Notes: a model not told the origin generated them from the letters alone. Counted from the first letter of the stretch, positions 42,403 through 51,788 are shown. The stretch: 64,000 nucleotides of DNA from UBA6059 sp964351595 (GCA_964351595.1 CAYGOT010000006.1:1-64000); one strand, 5' to 3'. Translations and numbers: made by a program.

Positions 42403-42437
42403 CAGCCTCTGGCCACTTGTTGGTTAGAGGCTGTTTT
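42403..42437 (+). terminator. Rho-independent terminator after the lipoprotein gene
   Basis: CAGCCTCT at 42403-42410 pairs with AGAGGCTG at 42426-42433 around a 15-base loop and is followed by T4. It separates the lipoprotein gene from the second CDF gene. Confidence 0.7.
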
Positions 42438-42533
42438 CGTTATGTGCCTACTTTAAGACATTATTGAAATGATGGCCTACTACCGTTAATTGATACCGGA
42501 GAAGTTGCATCGAAGATGATGTATTTTTAAAGT

Positions 42534-43415
42534 ATGGGACATCATCATGACCACCACCATCCTACCGGCAATATCAAGGTAGCCTTCTTCCTCAACCTGG
42601 CCTTTACCATTATTGAGATTGTCGGCGGGCTATTGACCAACAGCTTGGCCATCTTATCTGATGCGCTCCACGATTTAGGCGATAGCCTGAGCCTTGGCCT
42701 CTCCTGGTATTTTCAAAAGCTATCAACCAAAGGAAGAACGGAGACCTTCTCCTATGGCTACAAGCGGTTCTCTCTGCTCGGCGCGATTATCAATGCCTTG
42801 GTACTGGTGGCAGGCTCGGTGATTATATTGGTTCACGCCATTCCCCGTCTTTTCAATCCGGCAGAGACCAATGCGCAGGGCATGCTGGCATTGGCCGTAC
42901 TGGGCGTCATCATGAACGGGGCAGCAGCACTTCGCCTCAGGAAAGGAGAATCGCTCAACGAAAAAGTAGTTTCCCCTCACTTGCTGGAAGACGTATTGGG
43001 CTGGGTGGCTGTGTTGATCGGCAGTGTTTTGATGATCTACTTTGATTGGTCATTTATCGACCCGCTACTGTCGGTGTTGATTTCAGTTTTCATGCTGTAC
43101 AATGTGTACAAAAGTCTCAAAAAGAGCTTAGTCATCATTTTGCAGGGTACGCCCGAGGCGATGGACATAGAGGAGGTTCGGGACAAACTGCGTGAGATCA
43201 AAGAAGTGATTGACGTTCATGACTGCCACGCCTGGTCAATGGATGGTCAGTACAATGTGCTGACTATCCACCTTGTGCTGGATAAAGATTACCGACTGAG
43301 TGAGCAAGCGGCCCTTAAAAGAAGGATTGAAGAAAACCTGCAAAACGAGTCAATCCATCACCTCACAATCGCTTTCGAGACTCAGGACGAACATTGCGCT
43401 CACATAAATTGCTAA
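42534..43415 (+). CDS. Cation diffusion facilitator (CDF) family metal exporter, copy 2
   Basis: This is a 293-residue six-helix exporter with the CDF metal-site motifs SDALHDLGDS and LLEDVLGWV, a C-terminal domain DVHDCHAWSMDGQYN, and a Cys/His tail (EHCAHINC). The N-terminus MGHHHDHHHPTG is more His-rich than in copy 1 (32929-33798). The two proteins are collinear and nearly the same over long blocks, e.g. the DSLSLGLSWYFQKLS and FSYGYKRFSLLGAIIN segments. A lone TTGCA half-site lies 24 bases before the start codon. It probably exports Zn-like ions; it could be the resident gene from which copy 1 differs by lower GC. Confidence 0.93.
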   Translation: MGHHHDHHHPTGNIKVAFFLNLAFTIIEIVGGLLTNSLAILSDALHDLGDSLSLGLSWYFQKLSTKGRTETFSYGYKRFSLLGAIINALVLVAGSVIILVHAIPRLFNPAETNAQGMLALAVLGVIMNGAAALRLRKGESLNEKVVSPHLLEDVLGWVAVLIGSVLMIYFDWSFIDPLLSVLISVFMLYNVYKSLKKSLVIILQGTPEAMDIEEVRDKLREIKEVIDVHDCHAWSMDGQYNVLTIHLVLDKDYRLSEQAALKRRIEENLQNESIHHLTIAFETQDEHCAHINC

Positions 43416-43496
43416 TGCCATATTTTTAGAGAAGCCTAAATTTTGTTTTTGTGGATTCTAATAATTTATTTTGAGTTGCAAAACTAAAGCAGCTCT

Positions 43497-45863
43497 ATGC
43501 GCATTCTGTTGTTAGCTATATTTTTCCTCGCTGCCATTTTCAATGGTTGGGCCCAATCCGCCAGCATTGGCGGTCAGGTGTCCTCAGACAAGGAGCCTAT
43601 TGGTTTTGCGACCGTCCAGCTCATTGGAGAGCACAAGAGTCAGGGTGCTTACACTGACGAAAAAGGAAATTTTACCTTCACCAACTTGCAGTCCGGGGAG
43701 TTTACCCTGGTGATCCGCTCTCTCGGTTACCGTACCCACGAGCAGCAGATAGATCTTAAGGACGATAGCAAAGTTGCTTTGAATATTGACCTATCCGTTG
43801 ATCGATTGAGCCTTGATGAAGTAGTGGTCAGCGGCACGCGCTATGCACTGGATCGCAAGGAGTCGCCAGTGGTAGTAGGAGTCCTCAGCCCCAAGTTGTT
43901 TGCTGCGGTACAGTCCACTTCCCTATCGGAAGGACTAAACTTCCAACCCGGCCTCAGAGTCGAAAACAACTGCCAGAACTGCGGTTTTACCCAGGTAAGA
44001 CTGAACGGCCTGGATGGCGCCTACTCTCAGATCCTCGTCAACAGTCGCGCTGTGTTCAGCGCTTTGAATGGTGTCTATGGCCTTGATCAGATCCCAACCA
44101 ATATCGTAGAGCGAGTAGAAGTGGTGCGCGGTGGAGGCTCTGCACTTTATGGCTCCAATGCCATTGGGGGTACCATCAACATCATCACCAAAGAACCTGT
44201 CGACAACTCATGGCAAGTCGGGAGCAACCTATCGCTGATTGATGGTCAGAGCATTGACAAGTCTATTAACTACAACGGCACGGTGGTGAGCAATGACCTT
44301 CGTAGTGGCGTGACGCTATACGGCCTATACCGAGACAGGGAGAGCTATGATGCCAATGACGATGGATTTACGGAGATCACAGCATTAGAAAACAACACTT
44401 TTGGCATCAAGGCTTTTGTAGAGCCCGGCCAAAACAATCGATTAACGCTGGACTTTAATGCCATAAGGGAATACCGCAGAGGAGGTGATCATCTGGAGCT
44501 GGCCCCACATTTTACTGACATCACCGAAGAGTTGGATCACAACACGGTCATGACTGGCGTCACGTTTGATCAGTACAGCCGGGACAATCTCAATAAGTAC
44601 TCCGTTTATTTTTCATCACAGTCTACTGACCGGGGCAGCTACTACGGCGGACTTGGCGGTGGCCGCACTGCTGCCGATAGTGCTCTGGCGCTGAATGCGT
44701 ACGGCACTACGGATGACCTGGCTTTGGTTTCCGGTTTTCAATACATGAGGAGTCTCGGTGACCTTGGTGCGATTACGGCAGGTGTCGAGCATCAGCTAGC
44801 TGATGTTGAGGATAAGATCCCCGGATACAACCGACTGATTGATCAGCATGTCAGTACGATTGGGCTGTTTAGCCAGCTGGAGTGGAAGCCGAGCGTGAAG
44901 TTTACCACACTTCTTGGCGCTCGCTACGATCGCACTACCGTGAATGGTCAATATCAGGTGGGAGAAGTAAGCCGAACGTCTGATGTAGAGCTGGGGGTAC
45001 TCAGTCCAAGGTTGACTTTTCTGTACAAGCCGACGAGAGCAGTGCAGCTCCGGGCGGGCTATGCACGGGGCTTCAGAGCCCCTCAGGCATTCAATGAAGA
45101 TTTGCACATTTCGTCAGTGGGAGGTGAGCCGCTTTTCGTCATTTTAGGTGAGAACCTGGATAAGGAGCTGTCCGACTCCTTCACAGGCTCCATCAACTAC
45201 GTCAAGGATCTTGGGAAGACCCAGTTCAACTTCCTTGTCGAGGGTTTTTACACCGACCTGCGCAACCCATTTACGATAGTGAGTACCGGAGCAACACTGC
45301 CCAATGGCTCCATCCTCGAAGAGGTGCGCAATGGAGACGAGGCATATGTGACTGGTGCCAACTTTGAATTGACCGCCGCGCCATCTCCACGATGGTATTT
45401 TCAGGCTGGAGGGACTGTGCAGCGATCCATCTACCGCAATGGGCAAGTGCTTTTCGAATCGGAAGCGGCCAATGAAGAAGAGCAGACCATCATCGTCGAT
45501 GAGTTTATGAGAACGCCGAATGTCTATGGCTACTTTGCGACGAATTGGTCAGCGACTGACAAGTTTCAGATTGACCTAACGGGAACCTACACAGGGAGCA
45601 TGGTGGTGCCAAGAGTCGTGAGCGAAAATGGCTACTTAGACCTGATCGACTCCAATCCTTTTCTGGATATGAACATCAAGCTTACCCGCCATTTTGAAGT
45701 GTCCGATCATTTTCACCTGGAGCTTAGCGGAGGCGTGCAAAATGTTTTCAACAGCTATCAGGATGATTTCGATACGGGACCCACGCGTGACTCAGATTAT
45801 GTCTATGGTCCTAATCGTCCCAGGACTTTCTTCTTCGGCATTAAGATCGGGGATTTTCATTAG
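43497..45863 (+). CDS. TonB-dependent receptor with CxxC plug motif
   Basis: This is a 788-residue outer-membrane receptor. The signal peptide ends near NGWAQ, and a carboxypeptidase-like domain spans about residues 22-100. The plug has ENNCQNCGFTQVRLNGLDG, a Cys pair found in one branch of Bacteroidota TonB receptors, and GGGSALYGSNAIGGTINIIT. The barrel ends in FFFGIKIGDFH. It follows the CDF exporter by 81 bases without an obvious terminator. A TTGCAAAA half-site lies 16 bases before the start. Metal or metal-complex uptake is the best guess from context. Confidence 0.9.
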   Translation: MRILLLAIFFLAAIFNGWAQSASIGGQVSSDKEPIGFATVQLIGEHKSQGAYTDEKGNFTFTNLQSGEFTLVIRSLGYRTHEQQIDLKDDSKVALNIDLSVDRLSLDEVVVSGTRYALDRKESPVVVGVLSPKLFAAVQSTSLSEGLNFQPGLRVENNCQNCGFTQVRLNGLDGAYSQILVNSRAVFSALNGVYGLDQIPTNIVERVEVVRGGGSALYGSNAIGGTINIITKEPVDNSWQVGSNLSLIDGQSIDKSINYNGTVVSNDLRSGVTLYGLYRDRESYDANDDGFTEITALENNTFGIKAFVEPGQNNRLTLDFNAIREYRRGGDHLELAPHFTDITEELDHNTVMTGVTFDQYSRDNLNKYSVYFSSQSTDRGSYYGGLGGGRTAADSALALNAYGTTDDLALVSGFQYMRSLGDLGAITAGVEHQLADVEDKIPGYNRLIDQHVSTIGLFSQLEWKPSVKFTTLLGARYDRTTVNGQYQVGEVSRTSDVELGVLSPRLTFLYKPTRAVQLRAGYARGFRAPQAFNEDLHISSVGGEPLFVILGENLDKELSDSFTGSINYVKDLGKTQFNFLVEGFYTDLRNPFTIVSTGATLPNGSILEEVRNGDEAYVTGANFELTAAPSPRWYFQAGGTVQRSIYRNGQVLFESEAANEEEQTIIVDEFMRTPNVYGYFATNWSATDKFQIDLTGTYTGSMVVPRVVSENGYLDLIDSNPFLDMNIKLTRHFEVSDHFHLELSGGVQNVFNSYQDDFDTGPTRDSDYVYGPNRPRTFFFGIKIGDFH

Positions 45864-45928
45864 AGGAAAATTTACTCAAGCTACCAACCATCATATTTTT
45901 TGATAGCTACTGACTACATTTTTGTCGG

Positions 45929-46612
45929 ATGAACAGTTCTTCCGATATTCTTCAGCAAGCCATAGACCGTCGATTTGACGGTGCTACTTCAGCTAACAGC
46001 GATGCTGTGGCTATTAATAATGATTTCTACATGGACGTGTTGAGCGTATTCCATGCGCCTGAGCGTTTTGATGCTGAGGATTTCCAGAAGTATCCGGTTG
46101 AGGTAATTCTCGACTACCTCAGAAGAACGCATGGATTCTATCTTACGAAAAACTTACCCGAATTAGACTTTGCCGCTGCGACTTTGGCAAAGCGAGAACC
46201 ACGGTTGGTAGCATTGCAAGAGACGATTCTTTCCTTTTTCACAGACTTTAGATCAAAATTGGAGAAACATATCTCTGAGGAAGAGTCTCAACTATTCCCC
46301 TACCTGGACATGCTCATACAGGCAAAGGGAAATGACCAAAAAGCAGACAATACACGCAGCAAACTCATTGACTTCATGGTACATCATAGTGATGACCTTG
46401 AGGATGAACTCAATGCGACGGTCAAAAAAATGGAGATGATAGCTGAAGGGACAAAGGACAGCTTTGCTTTAAAAATGATGATTACCCGCCTCACTTTTTT
46501 TGAACTCGACCTAAGAATCCACGGACGCCTTGAAGATGAGGTGCTGATGCCACTAGCCCTCCAATTGGAAAAGGACGTTGTGGGGTCTGATAAATTGCGG
46601 TATTCGGCTTAG
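45929..46612 (+). CDS. Hemerythrin-like domain protein (RIC/YtfE-type)
   Basis: This is a 227-residue cytoplasmic helical protein. Candidate di-iron ligands are His in RRTHGFY near residue 72, HISEEESQLFPYLD near 117-130, FMVHHSDDLEDEL near 153 and RIHGRLEDEVLMPL near 195. This spacing of H, HxxxE, H and HxxxE agrees with hemerythrin and with the RIC/YtfE iron-sulphur repair proteins. The N-terminal ScdA_N-type domain with its Cys motif is absent. It follows the TonB receptor gene by 65 bases. Confidence 0.82.
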   Translation: MNSSSDILQQAIDRRFDGATSANSDAVAINNDFYMDVLSVFHAPERFDAEDFQKYPVEVILDYLRRTHGFYLTKNLPELDFAAATLAKREPRLVALQETILSFFTDFRSKLEKHISEEESQLFPYLDMLIQAKGNDQKADNTRSKLIDFMVHHSDDLEDELNATVKKMEMIAEGTKDSFALKMMITRLTFFELDLRIHGRLEDEVLMPLALQLEKDVVGSDKLRYSA

Positions 46613-46660
46613 GCCAGTTGCGGGTTGATTGTAGGAGTAGACCGGTATTGAGAATACTCT

Positions 46661-46942
46661 CTAGCGAAAGAGGTCTGAATGAGACCCAACTCTTATCAGT
46701 CGAATCTCTTTAGGGCTCTCGATTTGGAACCAGATGATAAGCAAATCAGGCTTCACATGGCATTCCCAGTTATCAGCGTAGTTCCCTTTGAGCCTGTGCG
46801 GTTTCATTTGGGCGGCTATTCCCTTTACTCCATCGACTTGCAATTGCTTAAGAACACGTGCAATCAGTTTGAAGTCGCTTGGCCTGCCTTTGACCTTTTT
46901 CAGATCCTTTCTAAACCGACTTGTGGTTACGAGTTGATACAT
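46661..46942 (-). CDS. YafQ-family mRNA interferase toxin
   Basis: This 93-residue RelE/ParE-fold toxin cleaves mRNA on the ribosome in its family. All catalytic residues known from E. coli YafQ have counterparts: His49 (KPHRLKGNY), His62 and Asp66 (ECHVKPD) and His88 (VGSHSDLF). The toxin should therefore be active unless bound. It starts 5 bases after the antitoxin stop, the normal order for a type II pair. Confidence 0.9.
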   Translation of the reverse strand: MYQLVTTSRFRKDLKKVKGRPSDFKLIARVLKQLQVDGVKGIAAQMKPHRLKGNYADNWECHVKPDLLIIWFQIESPKEIRLIRVGSHSDLFR

Positions 46943-46947
46943 CCAGG

Positions 46948-47172
46948 CTACAAGTCCTCTAGAAACTGATCCACATCTTCAATAGGCCTAAGTCCTTTGC
47001 TCTCCCTTGCATCTTCGATCGCTCGATGTGTAGTTTCATTGGGTATGTCCCCCACTTCTTTGTATAGCAAGTATTCGATATAGTTGTTTAGGCTTCTTTT
47101 TTCAGCAGCGGCTTTTTCACGTACCATATCAAGGAGTTCTTTATCAAATCTAAACGCGGTTTGTACTTTCAT
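46948..47172 (-). CDS. Antitoxin of the YafQ-type pair
   Basis: This is a 74-residue protein. I take the ATG at 47172, which gives MKVQTAFRFDKELLDMVREKA, the start of a ribbon-helix-helix fold. The C-terminal half (ATHRAIEDARESKG-like region, then an acidic tail) would wrap the toxin. It lies before the toxin gene and after a good promoter. The fold differs from DinJ only in detail, so I do not give it that name. Confidence 0.8.
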   Translation of the reverse strand: MKVQTAFRFDKELLDMVREKAAAEKRSLNNYIEYLLYKEVGDIPNETTHRAIEDARESKGLRPIEDVDQFLEDL

Positions 47173-47196
47173 AAACATTCCAATGGGTAGGAAAAG

Positions 47197-47227
47197 CAAA
47201 GCTACGTGCTACAAGACTGTTATACAA
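47197..47227 (-). promoter_or_regulatory. Promoter of the toxin-antitoxin pair
   Basis: On the minus strand, TTG (47225-47227) is followed after exactly 20 bases by TAGCTTTG (47197-47204), a perfect TAnnTTTG element. The antitoxin ATG is 24 bases further. This is the clearest two-part Bacteroidota promoter in the window. Confidence 0.65.
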
Positions 47228-47241
47228 GTGATATACATTTT

Positions 47242-47997
47242 CTACAGGCCGTATCTTACTAGCACCTTCTGCGATAGATAGCCGCTACCACCATCATATA
47301 CCTCGATCCAGCCGTTTTGCTTCAGGTATTTGACGAGGTAGTGGTTGAGTAGGCCGTGGGAAACCAGCAGTGCCTTTCCTTTATCCAGAGCTTCCTTTTC
47401 AAGAAAAGTAGTACCCGCTCTGGCTCTGTTCTTAGCCTCTGAGAACCGTTCGATACCTTTTTTATTCGTTCCCATAAACCAGAGTATCCTCGATGTATTG
47501 AGCCACCACTGCAGCGGCATCCTGATATTGAGAAAGGGGTACACCTTACGCTCAAACTCTCTAAACAGCGGATCAGGTTGTTGGATATCCTCATGATCCA
47601 AAACCAATTTTGCGGTAGCGATAGACCGTGGGAGACTACTCGTATGAATGACTGGAAGTTCACCGGGCTCCAAATGAACGGGTATAAACTCAGGAGCATA
47701 GATGCCGACATTATCATAGTCCTTGACGAACTGTATGGCCTCTTTGCGCTTTCGCCAACCGGTCTTATTTAGCGCGGGCTCACCATGTCTTAGCAGAATG
47801 ATCTGTGACAGCTTGCTGTAATCATCTACCAGATTCATGTCCTCTTGAATAAACCCAATTGTCTGAGGGGTAGACTTGGACAGCCTTTCCAATCGCTCAA
47901 AATGGCTTTCAACACTAATCAGCTGCCCTGTCGCTGTACAGGCTATGCCCAGCCAGAGTAGTGTGATGATCAAAGGCTGACGTAAAGGTTTGCTCAT
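47242..47997 (-). CDS. Histidine phosphatase superfamily protein
   Basis: This 251-residue, probably exported protein has an N-terminal hydrophobic segment (LIITLLWLGIACTATG). The phosphatase motif LLRHGEP is near residue 70. The second catalytic region SSLPRSIATA follows near 120, and VSHGLLNHYLV near 215 holds the distal His. The substrate is unknown. It ends just upstream of the toxin-antitoxin promoter and shows no close coupling to other genes. Confidence 0.85.
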   Translation of the reverse strand: MSKPLRQPLIITLLWLGIACTATGQLISVESHFERLERLSKSTPQTIGFIQEDMNLVDDYSKLSQIILLRHGEPALNKTGWRKRKEAIQFVKDYDNVGIYAPEFIPVHLEPGELPVIHTSSLPRSIATAKLVLDHEDIQQPDPLFREFERKVYPFLNIRMPLQWWLNTSRILWFMGTNKKGIERFSEAKNRARAGTTFLEKEALDKGKALLVSHGLLNHYLVKYLKQNGWIEVYDGGSGYLSQKVLVRYGL

Positions 47998-48082
47998 GAA
48001 GTCTACTACGTGCCATACTTATCGAGGATTACAAATTGTTGGCATTTTTAGCTCTGACTTAAACCATCAATGTGCGTTTGTA

Positions 48083-48460
48083 CTATTGATCAACTGCCGC
48101 CACCGCTTCTACCTCTATCAGGCAGCCAAAATGTAGTTCTCGGGTTGGGACAATCGCCCTGACTGGTTTGTGATCATCGAAAAATTCCGTGTAAATGTGA
48201 TTGACAGCATCCCAAAGACCAATGTCTGAAATATAGATCCTTACCTGGATGACCTGATCAAGCTGGCTGCCTCCAGCTTCGATGACCGTTTTAAGCTTCG
48301 ACAGCACGAGCTGCGTTTGCGGCTTTATTCCTTTCGGTGGTTGCTTGGTGGCCGGATCAATGGGCAGCTGACCGCTGATATAGACTAGGCCATTGTGCTC
48401 AATGGCCTGAGAATAGTGGCCGTTGGCCGGGGGAAGAGTTGGTGACTCGACAATTTTCAT
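48083..48460 (-). CDS. RidA family protein
   Basis: This is a 125-residue cytoplasmic protein of the RidA/YjgF family of enamine/imine deaminases. The core is GHYSQAIEHNGLVYISGQLP near residues 14-33 and LIEVEAVAAV near the end. The active-site Arg is probably in PTRELHFGC, which differs somewhat from the classical RVAVGVAELP segment. It lies only 4 bases after the large BNR-repeat gene and is probably cotranscribed with it. This repeats the pairing at 29.6-32.7 kb of a RidA gene following a large secreted protein gene. Confidence 0.88.
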   Translation of the reverse strand: MKIVESPTLPPANGHYSQAIEHNGLVYISGQLPIDPATKQPPKGIKPQTQLVLSKLKTVIEAGGSQLDQVIQVRIYISDIGLWDAVNHIYTEFFDDHKPVRAIVPTRELHFGCLIEVEAVAAVDQ

Positions 48461-48464
48461 AATG

Positions 48465-51461
48465 CTAATAACTGATGGTAGACAAAGATTGACTTTTTAA
48501 AGCATTGTTAATGGTTTCAAGCTCCGCTTTCAGGAGCTGTTGATAATTAGCATGAACAACCTTTAGCTCCGCCTCTAACTGTGTCTTCATTTCATACATT
48601 GAGATGGGTGGCCGCTGATCACCTACATTGATAAAGCCATAGAGGCCGGATAAGCGATTGTTGAGTTTGATTGGGAAGGCGATTTTGTCTTTAGGACTTT
48701 GGTTCCGCACTTGATAGAGGGTTGATTCTATTGCTCGCAACTCAGCTGCTACCATTTCCACCTCTTCCAAGAGATCACCGGATAATTCAGGCTTGAGTTT
48801 TTCAATCTGCGCATTGATTTTTCGGATATCGATGACATCCTGATTGGCCAACGAAGTGAGGTCCCGCACTTCCATAGCCAGGTCAAATTGCGCTTGCAGG
48901 TCTTCCAGGCTTACTTCGGCAGACCTTGGGTCTTTTTCGACGATCATGGTCTCCTTAAATGTCTGGCCGTTCACTTTAAGCTCAACTTCATACTCACCAG
49001 GTACGACCATAGGCCCATAGGCGGGCACGGGCCCCTCCAATATGATATCTGCAAAAACCGTTGCACCGGGATACCGGAGGTTCCAACTCAATTTGTTGAT
49101 TCCGGCTTTCACATCATTTCTTTCGTACTGCTTGACCTCTCTTTGTTGCGCATCGCGAATAGTGACGGAGACATTGTCCGCATCATTAGCCAGATGGTAA
49201 TAGATCGCACCGTCATAGGCGCCTCTGACCGCTTTGCCCGGGCGAAAAAGTCTAGTTTTCCGCTCGGTCAGTTCTGCCATTTGCCTTAGTGGCGCAAGGT
49301 TATCTAATGTCCAGAATCCTCTACCGTGTGTAGAGATGACGAGGCTGTTTTCCAGCGCTTCAATACCAGAAACATGCGTATCGGGTAAGTTGGCTTGTAG
49401 CGGTTGCCACTGATCTCCATCATTAAAACTCACATAGACTCCATGCTCCGTACCCGAATAAAGCAGACCAGCATTAATCGGATCTTCTGCGATCACATGG
49501 GTGAAATCTTCTGCTGTAATGCCGGAGGTTATTTTTGACCAACTGGTTCCATAGTCTGAAGACTTAAACAAGTAGGGCTGCTGATCGTCCATTTCGTATC
49601 TTCGGGCGGCAAAATAGACCGTCGCAGGATCATGCACAGACACGACTATTTTACCAATCCGCGAATGTGCAGGCAATGCTTCGGGCGTTACGTTCTCCCA
49701 GCTTTGTCCCTTATTTCTGGTAAGCTGGATAAACCCATCGTCCGAGCCTGTGTAGATCGTGTTGGCATCATGCGGTGATGGCGCTATCGCGAATAATGTG
49801 CCGTAGATCTCAGGGCCATCCTGATCCTTGATGATGGGCCCTCCAGAGTCATCAAGCGTACTCGGTTCTGCTCTGGTGAGATCAGGGCTTATTTTTTTCC
49901 AGGTCAGGCCTTCATCTTCCGACTCCCACAGATGTTGTGACCCGACGTAGAATCGGTGTGGAGCTGCTTTGGAAAAAGCCATCGGATAGACCCAGTTCCA
50001 TCGTTCGGGCATCACAATGGCCGGCTCACCCATTACCATATAAGGATAGGGGTTGCGTAAAGTGGTTTTGCCCGTCGTGCGGTCATACCTGATCAGCGCA
50101 TTGGTGGCAGCCGAGAAAAAAATATCCGGCTGACCGGGCTTGGTAACGATGTAAGCATTTTCGCCACCACCCACATCATACATCCAGTCGCCCTCTGGCT
50201 CGCGTGGATCGTGTAGAAAACCTCCGTCAGCCGCTACACACACCGTTGTATTGTCCTGCTGTGACCCGCAGGCGTGAAAGGGGAAATCTTCTGTGACAAA
50301 TAGCCGGTAGATCTGTGCGGTGGAGAAATCCTGAGCGGTCCAGTTATTACCACCATCTACGGACACACTGCCACCCCCATCATTGGCTACTATCATGCGC
50401 TTAGGGTCATCAGGATCAATCCACAAACCATGATGGTCAGCATGCGGGGTGCGAATGTACTCAAATGTCTTACCCGCATCTGAAGACTTCATCAGGACAA
50501 AATTCATAATATACACTACGTCTTCGTCCTTGGGATCAGCCTCGATACGCATGAAGTAAAACGACCTTTGCCAGAGGTCGCGATGATCATTGACTAACCG
50601 CCAGGTATTACCAGCGTCATCGGATCGGTAAAGACCACCTTTTTCAGCTTCGATGTTGGCATAGACGCGATTGCTGTTGGCAGGAGAAACCGTTAGCGTC
50701 ATTTTCCCAAGTACCCCGCCCGGAAGACCTTCATTGTTGGTGAACTCTTCCCAGCTATTCCCGCCATCCGTAGATTTATATAAGGATGATCCTGGTCCGC
50801 CACTCCACAGCTTCCATGGTTTGCGGTAGACTTCCCAAAAGCTGGCATACATAATCTCAGGATTGGAGGGGTCCAGCACCAGATCTATTGCTCCGGTCTT
50901 CTCATCCTTGAAAAGTATCTTCTCCCAGGTCTGACCACCATCCGTTGTTTTGAAAATACCGCGCTCCTCGTTGGGAGCATAGGGATTACCAAGTGCCGCG
51001 ACATACACAACATTTTCATCGCTGGGATGAACAACCACTTTGCTGATTGCCTTTGTGTTCTCCAGGCCAATATGTGTCCAGGTCTTCCCGGCATCTCGCG
51101 ACCTATACATGCCATCGCCCTGCATGACATTGCCGCGGAGCTGCGCCTCTCCCATACCGGCGTAGACGACATCCCCATTTGAAGGAGCCACTGCCATTGC
51201 CCCGACTGAGGAGCTGCCTAGTTGGCCATCAGATACAGGCGACCAATGACTACCGCCGCTGGTGGTTTTCCAAATGCCACCCCCTGTCGCCCCAAAGTAA
51301 TATTCATTGGGGCGGTCTTTGTGTCCTGCTACCGCAATAGACCTACCACCTCTGTTGGGCCCAAGGTTTTCCCATTCCCAACTCTCATCGAGCCATTTTT
51401 GGGGTACCTGTGCTAAAAGAGAACCAGATAGAAACGGGAGAAGAAGTAGTAATAGGCGCAT
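48465..51461 (-). CDS. Secreted VPS10/BNR-repeat beta-propeller protein
   Basis: This 998-residue exported protein has a signal peptide ending near LLAQ. The body consists of VPS10/sortilin- and sialidase-like BNR repeats with the Asp-box pattern S-x-D-x-G-x-x-W: SRDAGKTWTH, TTDGGQTWEK, STDGGNSWEE, SDDAGNTWRL, SSDYGTSWSK and similar. The C-terminal 200 residues form a helical or Ig-like region with repeated Leu/Glu heptads. No catalytic site is evident; it may be a structural propeller or glycan-binding protein. It heads an apparent two-gene unit with ridA. Confidence 0.85.
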   Translation of the reverse strand: MRLLLLLLPFLSGSLLAQVPQKWLDESWEWENLGPNRGGRSIAVAGHKDRPNEYYFGATGGGIWKTTSGGSHWSPVSDGQLGSSSVGAMAVAPSNGDVVYAGMGEAQLRGNVMQGDGMYRSRDAGKTWTHIGLENTKAISKVVVHPSDENVVYVAALGNPYAPNEERGIFKTTDGGQTWEKILFKDEKTGAIDLVLDPSNPEIMYASFWEVYRKPWKLWSGGPGSSLYKSTDGGNSWEEFTNNEGLPGGVLGKMTLTVSPANSNRVYANIEAEKGGLYRSDDAGNTWRLVNDHRDLWQRSFYFMRIEADPKDEDVVYIMNFVLMKSSDAGKTFEYIRTPHADHHGLWIDPDDPKRMIVANDGGGSVSVDGGNNWTAQDFSTAQIYRLFVTEDFPFHACGSQQDNTTVCVAADGGFLHDPREPEGDWMYDVGGGENAYIVTKPGQPDIFFSAATNALIRYDRTTGKTTLRNPYPYMVMGEPAIVMPERWNWVYPMAFSKAAPHRFYVGSQHLWESEDEGLTWKKISPDLTRAEPSTLDDSGGPIIKDQDGPEIYGTLFAIAPSPHDANTIYTGSDDGFIQLTRNKGQSWENVTPEALPAHSRIGKIVVSVHDPATVYFAARRYEMDDQQPYLFKSSDYGTSWSKITSGITAEDFTHVIAEDPINAGLLYSGTEHGVYVSFNDGDQWQPLQANLPDTHVSGIEALENSLVISTHGRGFWTLDNLAPLRQMAELTERKTRLFRPGKAVRGAYDGAIYYHLANDADNVSVTIRDAQQREVKQYERNDVKAGINKLSWNLRYPGATVFADIILEGPVPAYGPMVVPGEYEVELKVNGQTFKETMIVEKDPRSAEVSLEDLQAQFDLAMEVRDLTSLANQDVIDIRKINAQIEKLKPELSGDLLEEVEMVAAELRAIESTLYQVRNQSPKDKIAFPIKLNNRLSGLYGFINVGDQRPPISMYEMKTQLEAELKVVHANYQQLLKAELETINNALKSQSLSTISY

Positions 51462-51610
51462 AGAAGTGATGATTTGTGCTAACTGAAGTTAAGAAAGAAA
51501 TGCCTGATACATGCTGACACTGTGAGGGATGGATGAAAATTCCGCTAGGGGGATTAAAACTTGATGAAAGTCAGTTTTAGTTTCGATCAAATAAAGCATA
51601 TTTGCATTCG

Positions 51611-51627
51611 TTTAGAATTAGTCTAAA
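51611..51627. promoter_or_regulatory. Iron-box-like palindrome, copy 1
   Basis: TTTAGA and TCTAAA are perfect 6-base arms around ATTAG, ending 5 bases before the ATG of the small Cys-rich gene. The form is like DtxR- or Fur-type boxes. A one-mismatch copy lies upstream of the ferritin gene. Confidence 0.5.
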
Positions 51628-51632
51628 TAGTT

Positions 51633-51788
51633 ATGAGCGATTACCTAATGAATGAATCTTGTGAGAGGGAAGGCAGCACGCCATGGGATGAGCGAGGGTT
51701 AATGCCTCAGCAGGAATGTGTATTCAAGAAATGCTGTAAGAAATACAAGAAAAAAGGACGTCATTGTAAAAAATGCCCGAAACTCTAA
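51633..51788 (+). CDS. Small Cys-rich basic protein
   Basis: This is a 51-residue protein encoded from ATG at 51633 to TAA at 51786-51788. The N-terminal half is acidic (ESCEREGSTPWDERG). The C-terminal half is strongly basic with paired Cys: ECVFKKCCKKY, then HCKKCPKL. In total it has six Cys. There is no signal peptide. The arrangement suggests a metal- or iron-sulphur-binding mini-protein. Its last 16 bases overlap the start of the next gene, and a palindrome close to its start is shared with ferritin. I do not know a described family for it. Confidence 0.65.
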   Translation: MSDYLMNESCEREGSTPWDERGLMPQQECVFKKCCKKYKKKGRHCKKCPKL

